Source of the DNA: CAVSJJ01 sp963771015
Lineage (GTDB): Bacteria > Actinomycetota > Actinomycetes > Actinomycetales > Dermatophilaceae
Reading direction: 5' to 3'
Length of the DNA: 64,000 bases
NCBI GenBank assembly: GCA_963771015.1
Contig: CAVYRN010000005.1
Span: 620,001 to 684,000, forward strand
Shown here: positions 8,316 through 19,116 of the stretch, in pieces
Position numbering within the stretch: the stretch's first letter is position 1
How the letters are laid out: each line of letters starts with the position of its first letter
Notes under the pieces: model-generated
Database searches by the model: none
What the model was told of the DNA's origin: nothing
The model's input: the letters and a program-made list of their open reading frames with translations, nothing else
Made by a program: the position numbers and the translations under genes

Positions 8316-8696
8316 GTGTCCAACCCGACCGGTCCCCCGCAGCGGGTCCGGGTGACCAGCTCGCGCCGCGGCGGCATCGCACCGAGCGCCCGGCCGATCG
8401 CCCACGACCTCGACGAGCAGACCGAGCTCGGCGGCGTCTATCTTCGGGGGCTCATGCGCGCCCAGCTGCGACTCGGTCTGCTCGTCCTCGGCACCGCCGC
8501 CGTCGCCATCGGCGGACTCCCCCTGCTCATCCTCCTCGTGCCGTCGACCAAGAACCTGGCGTTCTGGGGCATCCCCTTCCCTTGGCTTGCCCTCGGGGTC
8601 GCCGTCTATCCCGTCGTCGCCGGCCTCGCCCGGTGGTACGTCCGGGCGTCGGAGCGGATCGAGGCCGAGTTCAGCGATGTCGTCGGGCGGTCGTGA
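8316..8696 (+). CDS. DUF485-like small membrane protein, symporter partner
   Basis: A 126-residue protein starting at GTG 8316, one base after the regulator stop, with GGAGGA seven bases upstream. A polar N-terminal third is followed by two membrane helices (LRLGLLVLGTAAVAIGGLPL and LALGVAVYPVVAGLARW) and a charged end, YVRASERIEAEF. This resembles the C-terminus of DUF485 proteins such as YjcH, which precede acetate/solute:Na+ symporters. Placement directly before an SSS transporter supports the assignment, although the similarity is weak. It may be an accessory or assembly subunit. Confidence 0.65.
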   Translation: MSNPTGPPQRVRVTSSRRGGIAPSARPIAHDLDEQTELGGVYLRGLMRAQLRLGLLVLGTAAVAIGGLPLLILLVPSTKNLAFWGIPFPWLALGVAVYPVVAGLARWYVRASERIEAEFSDVVGRS

Positions 8697-8732
8697 CCGC
8701 GTGATCACCTCGCCGGCCCGGGCGCGGCACCG

Positions 8733-10268
8733 ATGAGCGAGCCGCTCAGCCTCGTCGCCGTGGTTCTCGTCTGCCTGACGACCCTCACCCTGGGCGGGTT
8801 CGGCCTGCGGCTGTCGCGGGCGACGAGCGACTTCTACGTCGCCGGCCGAGCGGTCTCCCCCCGGCTCAACGCCTCGGCGATCGGTGGCGAGTACCTCTCG
8901 GCCGCGTCCTTCCTCGGGGTCGCCGGGCTCATCTATGACCGCGGCGTCGACATGCTCTGGCTGCCGGTCGGCTACACCGTGGGCTATCTCGTGCTGCTCG
9001 TCATGGTGGCCGCCCCGATGCGCCGGTCGGGGGCCTACACCCTCCCCGACTTCGCCGAGGCCCGCCTCGAGTCGCGGGTGCTGCGGCTCATGTCGTCGGC
9101 GCTCGTCGTCTCGATCGGCTGGCTCTACCTCGTGCCCCAGCTCCAGGGCGCGAGCCTGGCCCTATCCATCGTCACGAACGCACCCTCCTGGGTCGGCGCC
9201 CTCGTCGTCACCATCGTCGTCGGCCTCGCCGTGGGCGCCGGCGGCATGAAGTCGATCACCGTCGTCCAGGCCGTCCAGTACTGGATCAAGCTCACCGCGC
9301 TCGCCGTGCCGGCGTTCGTGCTGCTCGCGCTGTGGCTGCGTTCGGGAGCGCCGCACCCCGCGGTCGCGAACACCTCCTGGCACATCCCCCTCACCCCGTT
9401 GGGGCCGCAGGACCATCCCGTCTACCGGACCTACTCGACCGTCCTGGCCCTCTCGCTGGGCACGATGGGCCTGCCGCACGTCATCGTCCGCTACTACACC
9501 AACCCCGACGGGGTCGCCGCTCGGCGGACGACGGTCTCGGTCATCGGCCTGCTCGGCATCTTCTACATCCTGCCGCCCATCTACGGCGTCCTCGGCCGGC
9601 TCCATCTGCCGACCCTGCCACCCGGCGTCCGGTCCGACTCGATCGTGCTCCGGCTGCCCGGGCTCGTCGTCGACGGGATCGGCGGCGACATCCTCACCGC
9701 GATGCTCGCGGGCGGGGCGTTCGCGGCGTTCCTGTCGACGGCCTCGGGGCTGGCGATGTCGGTGACCGGTGTCGTGGACCAGGACCTCCTGCGGCCCGCC
9801 CTCGCCCGGCTGACCGGCGGCGACGCGTCGAGCGTCGCCGGCTTCCGGGTCGCCTCCCTCCTCGCCGTCCTCGTGCCGTATGCCGTGAGCCGAGTGACCC
9901 AGCCCATCGGCCTCGCGACGACGGTCGGGCTGGCCTTCGAGGTGGCCGCGGCGACGTTCGCGCCGCTGCTGATCCTCGGCGTGTGGTGGCGGCGGCTGAG
10001 CACCGTCGGTGCCGCCGCCGGACTCGTCGTCGGCGGCGTGTCCGCGGCGGTGGCCGTCGGCGTCACGATCGTCGCCGACGGCCTCCCCGGTTGGCCCGGC
10101 GCTCTCCTGGCCAACCCGGCGGCCTGGGCCACCCCGCTGGCGGCATTGGTCGCGGTCCTCGTCTCGCTCGCGACACCGGGGCGGGTCCCCGGTTCGGCGT
10201 CGCGGATCATGGTGCGCCTGCACACCCCCGAGCGGATCGCCCTCAGCCGGTCGCGTGTCCTCGACTGA
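8733..10268 (+). CDS. Sodium:solute symporter (ActP/monocarboxylate type)
   Basis: A 511-residue membrane protein with about 13 helices. The start GFGLRLSRATSDFYVAGRAV, the ASAIGGEYLSAASFLGVAGL segment and GLPHVIVRYYTNPDG in the middle are characteristic of the cation/acetate and monocarboxylate branch of the SSS family. It imports a small carboxylate (acetate, pyruvate or lactate) with Na+. It is the output gene of the LytS/LytTR pair upstream, and acs and satP lie a few kb away. Substrate identity is inference. The length is a little short compared with ActP (about 550). Confidence 0.9.
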   Translation: MSEPLSLVAVVLVCLTTLTLGGFGLRLSRATSDFYVAGRAVSPRLNASAIGGEYLSAASFLGVAGLIYDRGVDMLWLPVGYTVGYLVLLVMVAAPMRRSGAYTLPDFAEARLESRVLRLMSSALVVSIGWLYLVPQLQGASLALSIVTNAPSWVGALVVTIVVGLAVGAGGMKSITVVQAVQYWIKLTALAVPAFVLLALWLRSGAPHPAVANTSWHIPLTPLGPQDHPVYRTYSTVLALSLGTMGLPHVIVRYYTNPDGVAARRTTVSVIGLLGIFYILPPIYGVLGRLHLPTLPPGVRSDSIVLRLPGLVVDGIGGDILTAMLAGGAFAAFLSTASGLAMSVTGVVDQDLLRPALARLTGGDASSVAGFRVASLLAVLVPYAVSRVTQPIGLATTVGLAFEVAAATFAPLLILGVWWRRLSTVGAAAGLVVGGVSAAVAVGVTIVADGLPGWPGALLANPAAWATPLAALVAVLVSLATPGRVPGSASRIMVRLHTPERIALSRSRVLD

Positions 10269-10319
10269 CCTCGGCTCTCGGCGGCCAGCCCACGCGCGGC
10301 CGCCTGCCCACGCTCGGCG

Positions 10320-11513
<1,194 letters not shown>

Positions 11514-11824
11514 CTCGCCTCCCGCTCGTGGTGGGTTCGTCCCGCCCCCTCGGTGGTGGGGAGGGGCGCCGCTCGCCAGCGTATGCCGCCCCTCGCCCCG
11601 CCGCCCCCCGCGGCCTACCCGCCCCGCCTCTCCCGCGGCCTACCCGCCCCGCCCCGTTCCTCCAACCTCTGCTAGCAGAGGTTGGAGGACGTAGCAGAAG
11701 GCGGAACCTGTGCTGAGTCAACCAACCTCTGCTGAGCGACCGCGCCGGGCCCGGCTGGTCGGGCAAGCCGGGTCAGGCGAGGCCACCCAGGTCAGGCAAA
11801 CCGGGCCAGGCGAGGCCACCCAGG
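11514..11824. other. Repeat-rich intergenic region between tdh and kbl
   Basis: No gene is seen here. The stretch contains a perfect 30-base palindrome (11659-11688) and a further direct copy of its half-site (CAACCTCTGCT at 11724-11734). It also has a weaker copy (AACCTGTGCTGAG near 11705) and the duplicated 33-base block at the end of tdh. It lies where tdh mRNA would end or be processed before kbl. Confidence 0.7.
11659..11688. repeat. Perfect 30-bp palindrome
   Basis: The two 15-base arms abut with no spacer at 11673/11674. The left arm is CCTCCAACCTCTGCT. The AACCTCTGCT half-site recurs at 11725-11734 in direct orientation. Possible roles are an operator for a dimeric regulator of kbl, or a cruciform or terminator element after tdh. 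No T-run follows. Confidence 0.85.
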
Positions 11825-11827
11825 TCA
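11762..11827. repeat. 33-bp tandem duplication spanning the tdh stop
   Basis: Two near-identical 33-base units lie at 11762-11794 and 11795-11827. They share a 22-base exact core (11774-11795 and 11807-11828). The second unit contains the tdh stop codon, so the first is a duplicated copy of the gene's 3' end lying outside the frame of translation. Confidence 0.8.
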
Positions 11828-12865
11828 GCTCCAGTCGAGGACGGCCTTGCCGCCGCGTCCTGAGGCCGTCGCCTCGAACGCCTTCTCCCACTCCTGCGCG
11901 GGGAAACGGTCGGTGATGACCGACCGGACCGCCGCACGAAGCTCGCTCGATGTCGCGAGCATCGAGCCCATGAGGTACCACGTCTCGAACATCTCCCGGC
12001 CGTAGATCCCCTTGAGGGTGACCATGTGCGTGATGACCCGGCTCCAGTCGACCGCATACGGGTCCTTGGGAAGTCCGAGCATCGCGACCCGAGCCCCGTG
12101 GTTGAGGTTGTCGAGCATCTCGGTGAGCGCCGACGGGACGCCGGACATCTCGAGCCCGATGTCGAAGCCCTCGAGCATGCCGAGCTCGTGCTGCGCGTCG
12201 CCCAGGGTGGCGCCGGCTCCCACGTTGACGGTGAGGTCGGCCCCGGCCGCCTTGGCCAGGGCGAGGCGTTCGTCGCTGATGTCGGTGACGACGATCCGGC
12301 GGGCCCCGGCGTGCCGGACGATCGCCGTGGCCATCACCCCGATCGGGCCGGCACCGGTGATGACGACGTCCTCGCCGACGACGGGCCACTGCAGCGCGGT
12401 ATGGGTCGCGTTGCCGAGGGGGTCGAAGACCGCGCCGAGGTCCGGGTCGAGGTCCGCGGGCTGGACCCAGGCGTTCGTCGCGGGGATCACGACGTAGTCG
12501 GCGAACGCGCCGTCCCGGTTGACCCCGACGCCCACGGTGTGGATGCACAGGTGCCGTCGGCCGGCCCGGCAGTTCCGGCAGGTCCCGCAGACGATGTGCC
12601 CCTCGCCGGAGACCTTGTCACCGACCGCGACGTGCGTGACGTCGACGCCGACCTCGACGACCTCCCCGAAGAACTCGTGGCCGATGGTCATCGGCGGACT
12701 GACCGTCGCGGCCGCCCAGTCGTCCCACCGGAGCAGATGAAGGTCGGTCCCGCACAGCCCCGCCCGCTGCACCCGGATCTTGACGTCCTTGTCGCCGCAG
12801 GCCGGCTCGGGAACGTCCAGCAGCTCGAGTCCGGGGCCGGGCTGCGTCTTCACGAGTGCTCGCAT
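11825..12865 (-). CDS. tdh: L-threonine 3-dehydrogenase
   Basis: A 346-residue zinc-dependent medium-chain dehydrogenase that oxidises threonine to 2-amino-3-oxobutyrate with NAD+. The catalytic zinc Cys38 is in AGLCGTDLHLL. IGHEFFGEVVEVG follows, then the structural-zinc cysteines CGTCRNCRAGRRHLC, and the Rossmann loop GAGPIGVMAT. GNATHTALQWPV and LKGIYGREMFETWY are typical of Tdh rather than other alcohol dehydrogenases. It starts at ATG 12865, six bases after a CATGAT -10-like box, and a further in-frame upstream extension has no family similarity. The product feeds kbl downstream. Confidence 0.95.
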   Translation of the reverse strand: MRALVKTQPGPGLELLDVPEPACGDKDVKIRVQRAGLCGTDLHLLRWDDWAAATVSPPMTIGHEFFGEVVEVGVDVTHVAVGDKVSGEGHIVCGTCRNCRAGRRHLCIHTVGVGVNRDGAFADYVVIPATNAWVQPADLDPDLGAVFDPLGNATHTALQWPVVGEDVVITGAGPIGVMATAIVRHAGARRIVVTDISDERLALAKAAGADLTVNVGAGATLGDAQHELGMLEGFDIGLEMSGVPSALTEMLDNLNHGARVAMLGLPKDPYAVDWSRVITHMVTLKGIYGREMFETWYLMGSMLATSSELRAAVRSVITDRFPAQEWEKAFEATASGRGGKAVLDWS

Positions 12866-12871
12866 GCCCCC

Positions 12872-12877
12872 ATCATG
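12872..12877 (-). promoter_or_regulatory. Possible leaderless -10 box of tdh
   Basis: On the minus strand CATGAT ends six bases before the tdh ATG and there is no ribosome site. It is a weaker match to TANNNT than the other leaderless boxes in the window. Confidence 0.35.
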
Positions 12878-12925
12878 TCCCCGAAACCCCGCGGCGGCGG
12901 CCCCGGGGTCGCTCGCCCCCAGCCG

Positions 12926-12941
12926 TGTGACCTGAACCACA
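12926..12941. promoter_or_regulatory. Crp/GlxR-type site upstream of satP and tdh
   Basis: TGTGACCTGAACCACA matches TGTGA-N6-TCACA at 9 of 10 conserved positions. It lies 60 bases from the tdh start and 210 bases from the satP start. Its core GTGACCTG-N2-CCACA is repeated almost exactly at 15762-15776 before phhA/acs. Confidence 0.65.
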
Positions 12942-13151
12942 GGGGTACGCCGTCCCCACCCCCCGGCCACGCCGCTGAGCGCAGGGAACCGACCGCTCGT
13001 CGTGGGCGGTCCCGCCGCCCGTCAACGTTTCGCGAGCGGTCGCCGCTTCCACCCGCCGCGACGGTTGTTGCCGCCCCCGGTGACTGTCAGATTCGGCCAC
13101 GGACCCGCCCGTCACCGTCGACGGATCGGGCGATAGTGAGAGGACTCCACC

Positions 13152-13754
13152 GTGGCAGCACAGACCTCAGAGGCGCCGGCCCCCACCGTCGGGGCAGGCT
13201 TCGCGGACCCGGGCCCACTCGGACTGGCGGCCTTCGCGATGACGACGTTCTTCCTGTCCAGCGTCAACGCGGGCTGGATCCCCAAGAGCGTTGAGGTCGT
13301 CGTCCTCGGGCTGGCCCTCTTCTATGGCGGCATCGCCCAGCTCCTGGCCGGCATGTGGGAGTTCGCGAAGGGCAACACCTTCGGTGCCGTCGCCTTCACC
13401 TCCTACGGAGCGTTCTGGCTCTCCTTCTGGTACCTCGTCGCACACACCGACCTCAGCGGGGCCGGGGCGGACGCATCCAAGGGAGTCGGCTGGTACCTCC
13501 TCAGCTGGACGATCTTCACCGGGATCATGCTGCTCGCCGCGTTCCGCACCAACGGCGTGCTGATCCTCGTCTTCAGCGTCCTGACGCTCACCTTCCTCGC
13601 CCTGACCATCGGCGAGCTCGGCGGCTCCTCGGGCGTGACCAAGCTGGGCGGCTACCTCGGACTCGTCACGGCCGCGCTTGCGTGGTACGGCGCCGCGGCA
13701 GGAGTCATGAACAACACGGCCAAGAAGGTCGTGTTCCCGGTGTTCCCGCGCTGA
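13152..13754 (+). CDS. satP: Acetate uptake transporter, GPR1/FUN34/YaaH (SatP) family
   Basis: A 200-residue protein with six predicted helices. The family signature is clear: FADPGPLGLAAFAMTTFFLS near residue 19 (the NPAPLGL-type motif), then GLALFYGGIAQLLAGMWEF and the GNTFGAVAFTSYGAFWLSF segment. It moves acetate or succinate with protons across the inner membrane. It starts at GTG 13152 after AGAGGA. The Crp-like site about 210 bases upstream and acs about 2.3 kb away indicate an acetate-use role. A perfect 17-bp hairpin terminator follows the stop. Confidence 0.93.
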   Translation: MAAQTSEAPAPTVGAGFADPGPLGLAAFAMTTFFLSSVNAGWIPKSVEVVVLGLALFYGGIAQLLAGMWEFAKGNTFGAVAFTSYGAFWLSFWYLVAHTDLSGAGADASKGVGWYLLSWTIFTGIMLLAAFRTNGVLILVFSVLTLTFLALTIGELGGSSGVTKLGGYLGLVTAALAWYGAAAGVMNNTAKKVVFPVFPR

Positions 13755-13778
13755 CCTGAGCGGCACACCGACCCAGAC

Positions 13779-13819
13779 CAGCGGCGGTCGCGGAGCACCT
13801 GGCTCCGCGACCGCCGCTG
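13779..13819. terminator. Terminator hairpin between satP and the membrane-protein gene
   Basis: A perfect 17-bp stem (13779-13795 with 13803-13819) and a 7-base loop sit between two convergent genes. No long T-run is present, as usual at this GC content. It can serve both strands. Confidence 0.85.
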
Positions 13820-13835
13820 ACTCATCCCCGGGGCG

Positions 13836-14324
13836 TCAGGGGCGCCGCGGGCCCATCGGGGTCTCGCCGCGCGCGTCCGTCTGAGCCGACGGGACCGACG
13901 GGACCGACGGCTCCGCCTCGGCACTGCGGGCAACCGCGCCGGGCCGAACGGGAGTGGCACAGCTGGCCGCCTGGGTGACCCGCTGCATGAGGCCGAAGCC
14001 GGTGGCGACGACGGCGAGCATGGGGGCGCTGGCGCTCGCGCCGTAGGTTCCGAACGCAAGCACGGCGCCGAGCAGGGTCACTCCGGATACGGCGGCGCAC
14101 GGGGTGCACCCCAGGTCGAGGCCCCGCCCGACAAGCGGAACGTAGCTCGCGAGGACGAGGGAGCCTACCCCGGCCGCCAGGACCAGACCGGCCCACCACC
14201 CCAGGGCGGTCCACGGCGGCAGCGCCGGAGCCGAGAGCGTGAAGGCGACCGCGAGCACCGGCAGGAGGGTGGCCGCGACGACCCAGCGCCGTCGGGTCCA
14301 GGTGGCGAAGCTCCCGAGCATCAT
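13836..14324 (-). CDS. Hypothetical four-helix membrane protein with CTPC motif
   Basis: A 162-residue protein of unknown family. Four hydrophobic segments are visible: WVVAATLLPVLAVAFTLSA, WWAGLVLAAGVGSLVLASYV, VSGVTLLGAVLAFGTYG and APMLAVVATGFGLMQ. A Cys-Thr-Pro-Cys pair (LDLGCTPCAAVSG) sits at a helix boundary and a further Cys follows helix 4. The C-terminal tail is polar. The ATG at 14324 (or 14321) is preceded by GAGGAAGG. It is divergent from the rhodanese gene and shares the CsoR-type operator region. A thiol or metal-related role in the membrane is plausible from this context only. Confidence 0.6.
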   Translation of the reverse strand: MMLGSFATWTRRRWVVAATLLPVLAVAFTLSAPALPPWTALGWWAGLVLAAGVGSLVLASYVPLVGRGLDLGCTPCAAVSGVTLLGAVLAFGTYGASASAPMLAVVATGFGLMQRVTQAASCATPVRPGAVARSAEAEPSVPSVPSAQTDARGETPMGPRRP

Positions 14325-14414
14325 CAAGGCCTTCCTCTGCGGTTCCCGCCACGCCACGAGGCATGGCCGGTCGGTCGCGAACGCCCGAGCCGAGTGACCC
14401 GGCGACGCCCTTGC

Positions 14415-14443
14415 TATGCTGTGCAGCATACCCCAGGGGGTAT
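14415..14443. promoter_or_regulatory. Two overlapping palindromes, CsoR/CstR-type operator
   Basis: TATGCTG-TG-CAGCATA (14415-14430) and ATACCCC-AG-GGGGTAT (14428-14443) are perfect 7+2+7 inverted repeats sharing three bases. The second has the A/GTACCCC...GGGGTA form bound by CsoR-family sensors of copper or persulfide. It lies between the divergent membrane-protein and rhodanese genes, 67 bases before the rhodanese start. Confidence 0.75.
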
Positions 14444-14509
14444 TTCCCCTTGGGGTCGCCGTTGCCCGGACCGTCCCTCACCCATCATCACCCAGGAGCA
14501 GCCGTCCCC

Positions 14510-14833
14510 ATGCGTGAAGTCACGACCGACGCCTTCGCCGCCGCCCGCGCCGACGGCGCGTGCACCATCGATGTCCGCGAGCCGCACGAGTACGTCGGGG
14601 GCCACGTCCCCGGTGCACGTCTCGTCCCCGTGGACGACGTCCCCCGTCGCCTCCACGAGCTCCCTCGGGCGGCCCGCGTCTACGTCATCTGCGACAGCGG
14701 CAACCGCAGCCTGCGGGTCACCGCACAGCTCGTCGCCGCCGGGTACAACGCCTGGTCGGTGAACGGCGGCACCAGCGGCTGGGAGCGGACCGGCCGCCCC
14801 GTCGTGCGCAGCCCCCGCAGCAACGTCGCCTGA
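14510..14833 (+). CDS. Single-domain rhodanese-like sulfurtransferase
   Basis: A 107-residue rhodanese domain. The N-terminal CH2-A motif TIDVREPHEYVGGHVPGA, the active-site Cys61 in VICDSGNRS and the end-motif NGGTSGWERTGRPV are all intact. It transfers sulfane sulfur, and GlpE-like proteins of this size act in the cytosol. It starts at ATG 14510 with AGGAG upstream. The operator upstream resembles those of CstR-type persulfide-sensing repressors, which commonly control rhodaneses, so induction by polysulfide is the best guess. No csoR/cstR gene is in the window. Confidence 0.92.
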   Translation: MREVTTDAFAAARADGACTIDVREPHEYVGGHVPGARLVPVDDVPRRLHELPRAARVYVICDSGNRSLRVTAQLVAAGYNAWSVNGGTSGWERTGRPVVRSPRSNVA

Positions 14834-14846
14834 GGCGCCCCTGCCG

Positions 14847-15734
14847 TCAGACGGGAGCGCCGAGCATCCGGGCGACCGTATCGTCACCGACGGTGTCGAA
14901 GAACCCGCCGACGACATCCTCCAGCTGGTCGAGGGAGTCGGCGCAGAACAGCACCGGTTGGTACCTCGTGATGTCGTAGTCGAGGGTGCCCATGGCGAGC
15001 AGGTCGAGCGGCCGGTGCTCCACCTCGACGAACTCGTCCATCTCGCCGAAGCTCGAGAGGATCCCGGCCCCGTAGGCCTTGGGCTCACCGTCCTCGGTCG
15101 CCACGCCGAACTCCATCGAGAACCAGAAGACGTCGGCGACGAACTGCAGCGCCTGCGCGGTCTCGACCCGCCGGGCCGCCAGGCCCGCGGCCTCGGTGAT
15201 GGCGGCGAACCGCGGGCTGGCGAGCTGGTTCGCGTGGCCGATGACCTCGTGGATGATGTCCGGCTCGGGGGTGTAGAGCGGCTCGCTCGGGTGCCGGAGG
15301 TACTGCGTCGAGTGGAAGGTCCGCTCCCCCAGCGAGGAGTAGAACTCGCGCAGCTCGACCAGGCCCGGGGCCGTGACGTAGGACCAGCCGGTGAGCGGGC
15401 GCAGCCGTGCGGTCACCTCGTCGAGCTGCGGCACGTGGTCGGCCGGCAGGTCCAGCGCGGCCTTGGCCCGGAGGTACTCGCTGTGCGCCCGCTTGTCGTG
15501 CTTGGGGGCGAGCTCGCGCGAGGCGAGCCGCCAGATGTCGTGCTCGGCCTCGGTGTAGTCGATCCGGGGCGACGGCCGGCCGGGAGCCCAGGCGAGCGCC
15601 GCCGCCGCGATCTCACCGCGACGCTCGCGGTATGCCGGGTCGGTGAACCCGGGGTGGCTCTCTCCCAGGTGGACCTGGACCGAGCCGTCCTCACCCTGGG
15701 TGACGGGCGAGTAGAGCTGGCCTTCCTCGAACAT
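14847..15734 (-). CDS. phhA: Phenylalanine 4-monooxygenase
   Basis: A 295-residue aromatic amino acid hydroxylase that turns phenylalanine into tyrosine with tetrahydrobiopterin, O2 and non-haem iron. The iron ligands are His162 and His167 in PDIIHEVIGHAN and Glu208 in FSMEFGV. Other family marks are TGWSYVTAPGLV, FHSTQYLRHPSEPLYTPEPD and GILSSFGE. It starts at ATG 15734 because GGAGG lies 8 bases before it, although a GTG nine bases upstream is also in frame. Divergent from acs, it shares an upstream region with two Crp-like sites. Confidence 0.96.
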   Translation of the reverse strand: MFEEGQLYSPVTQGEDGSVQVHLGESHPGFTDPAYRERRGEIAAAALAWAPGRPSPRIDYTEAEHDIWRLASRELAPKHDKRAHSEYLRAKAALDLPADHVPQLDEVTARLRPLTGWSYVTAPGLVELREFYSSLGERTFHSTQYLRHPSEPLYTPEPDIIHEVIGHANQLASPRFAAITEAAGLAARRVETAQALQFVADVFWFSMEFGVATEDGEPKAYGAGILSSFGEMDEFVEVEHRPLDLLAMGTLDYDITRYQPVLFCADSLDQLEDVVGGFFDTVGDDTVARMLGAPV

Positions 15735-15760
15735 CGATGACACCTCCGCGTGGCCTGAGT

Positions 15761-15776
15761 CGTGACCTGGGCCACA
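15761..15776. promoter_or_regulatory. Crp/GlxR-type site near phhA
   Basis: CGTGACCTGGGCCACA has the same GTGACCTG-N2-CCACA core as the satP site. It lies 27 bases upstream of the phhA start, so it could repress phhA or act on acs 270 bases away. Confidence 0.6.
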
Positions 15777-15945
15777 TCAGGCAACCATGGTGGGATACCG
15801 ATACGGAACCCTTGTCCAGCCCCGTGCGCAACCCGGCCACCGTCCGCCCACCCCGGGCGCGCTCCGCTGGTCACTCTGTTCAGGTAAGCGGCCCACACCC
15901 GCCGCTCGTCGCAGGGAGGGCCCGCCTGTCGAGAGACTCAGGGAA

Positions 15946-15961
15946 GTGTGTTGCTCCTCAC
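15946..15961. promoter_or_regulatory. Crp/GlxR-type site upstream of acs
   Basis: TGTGTTGCTCCTCACA matches TGTGA-N6-TCACA with one mismatch and lies 84 bases upstream of the acs start. The 310-base phhA-acs gap holds this site, the one at 15761 and no gene. Confidence 0.65.
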
Positions 15962-16044
15962 AGGCTATGCCGCTTGTGTTGCTATCACGCGGCGCGCCGT
16001 ACTTTCCGGTGCGCCCCATCGGTTCGCTCAACGAGGAGGAAGCC

Positions 16045-18024
<1,980 letters not shown>

Positions 18025-18044
18025 TATCCCCCGCCCCTGCCAGC

Positions 18045-18090
18045 AACGGGGGGTATGCCGCGCCACCCGGCGCGCGGCATACCCCCCGTT
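18045..18090. terminator. acs terminator built from paired GTATGCCG motifs
   Basis: A perfect 19-bp stem (18045-18063 with 18072-18090) and an 8-base loop. Each arm contains the over-represented 8-mer, GTATGCCG at 18053 and its complement at 18075. It lies between convergent acs and the GDPD gene. Confidence 0.88.
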
Positions 18091-18135
18091 CTCCTGGGGT
18101 GGACGCACTGGGGTGGACGGGCGGGAGACGCGGGC

Positions 18136-18924
18136 TCAGGCGTCGGCGACCCGTCGACGCGTGCGCCCCATGGGGATCCACTCGCCGCGGGCGATGAGCA
18201 CCTCGCGCAGCACGTCGGCCCGGTCGCTGATGATCCCCGCCACCCCCGCATCGAGGAGCCGCCCGATCACCGTCGGGTCGTCGACGGTCCAGGCAATGAC
18301 CCCGATCTCGTGGGTGGCGGCCATCTCGACGAGCCGGGCCAGCGTCCCACCGTCCCGGAGGAGCCGGGCCGGGGCGTGGGCGAACTCCGCGTCCGGGAGC
18401 CGCGACGGTGCGCGACGTCCGAACCGGGCGGCCGCCACCAGCGTCCCGAGGGACCGCCAGCCCAGCGCAGCCCGGGCCGTCGGGACGAGGTCCCGCAGCT
18501 GCCCGATCCAGGCGTCCCGCGTCCCGGCGACCCAGACCCGGTCCCGGTAGCGGCGCTGCCGCAGGAGCATCGCCAGCGGCTCGATGGCCCGCGGGTCCTT
18601 GAGGTCGACCGACACCTCGACATCGGGGAAGGCGTCGAGCAGCTCGGGCAACGAGGGGACCGGGTGGGAACCGAAGACGGGGATGCGGCCGAGGTCGGAC
18701 CACAGGCAGTCCCGGACGCCGATCCGCAGCCCGGTGACGCGGTGCAGGCTCGCGTCGTGGAGCAGGGCGAGCCGACGGTCCCGGGTGGCCCGCAGATCGG
18801 TCTCGAGGTGGCGCAGCCCGAGGGCGACCGAATGCTCGAAGGCCGCCATCGTGTTCTCGGGGGCGAGACCCGCTCCGCCCCGGTGGGCGATGGCCAGCGG
18901 CCGGGTCGGCCAGCTCGTGACCAT
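18136..18924 (-). CDS. Glycerophosphodiester phosphodiesterase family protein
   Basis: A 262-residue GDPD TIM-barrel protein. The start RPLAIAHRGGAGLAPENTMAAF carries the catalytic His-Arg and Glu-Asn. LETDLRATRDRRLALLHDASLHRVTG supplies the metal-binding Glu, Asp and second His. VSVDLKDP and IAWTVDDPTVI complete the barrel. It cleaves glycerophosphodiesters to sn-glycerol-3-phosphate. ATG 18924 is preceded six bases upstream by CAGCCT and lacks a ribosome site. Its 15-base start context is identical to that at 57441-57455. Longer N-termini are possible. Confidence 0.9.
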   Translation of the reverse strand: MVTSWPTRPLAIAHRGGAGLAPENTMAAFEHSVALGLRHLETDLRATRDRRLALLHDASLHRVTGLRIGVRDCLWSDLGRIPVFGSHPVPSLPELLDAFPDVEVSVDLKDPRAIEPLAMLLRQRRYRDRVWVAGTRDAWIGQLRDLVPTARAALGWRSLGTLVAAARFGRRAPSRLPDAEFAHAPARLLRDGGTLARLVEMAATHEIGVIAWTVDDPTVIGRLLDAGVAGIISDRADVLREVLIARGEWIPMGRTRRRVADA

Positions 18925-19023
18925 GGCACCAGGCTGGCCCCCTTGTCTGCGAGACGGCTGAACATCCGCTGACAGGTCCACGGCCGTTACGTGAACTCCG
19001 GGGGCGCCGCCCCCGCCGCTAGA

Positions 19024-19110
19024 CTGGGCCCTTCGGTGTGCCGGGAAGCCTGGTCGGCGGACCCGCAGTACTGCGGGTCATCCCATCGACCCGCCGAACC
19101 GACGAAGGAG
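19024..19110 (+). ncRNA. Structured nhaA leader, candidate cis-regulatory RNA
   Basis: The leader of nhaA contains GTGCCGGGAAGCCTGGTCGG, which can fold as a GCCG...CGGC stem. It is followed by a perfect 20-base palindrome at 19060-19079 (arms GACCCGCAGT/ACTGCGGGTC). The ribosome site AAGGAG comes about 25 bases later. Na+/H+ antiporter genes often carry ion-responsive RNA leaders (for example nhaA-I RNAs), but this one could not be matched to a known class by eye. Confidence 0.4.
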
Positions 19111-19116
19111 CCGACG

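Noticed and set aside
11718..11824. Extended C-terminus for Tdh through the 33-bp repeat
   Set aside because: The continuing frame belongs to a different reading frame from tdh. Tdh ends normally at 11825 with the usual family length.
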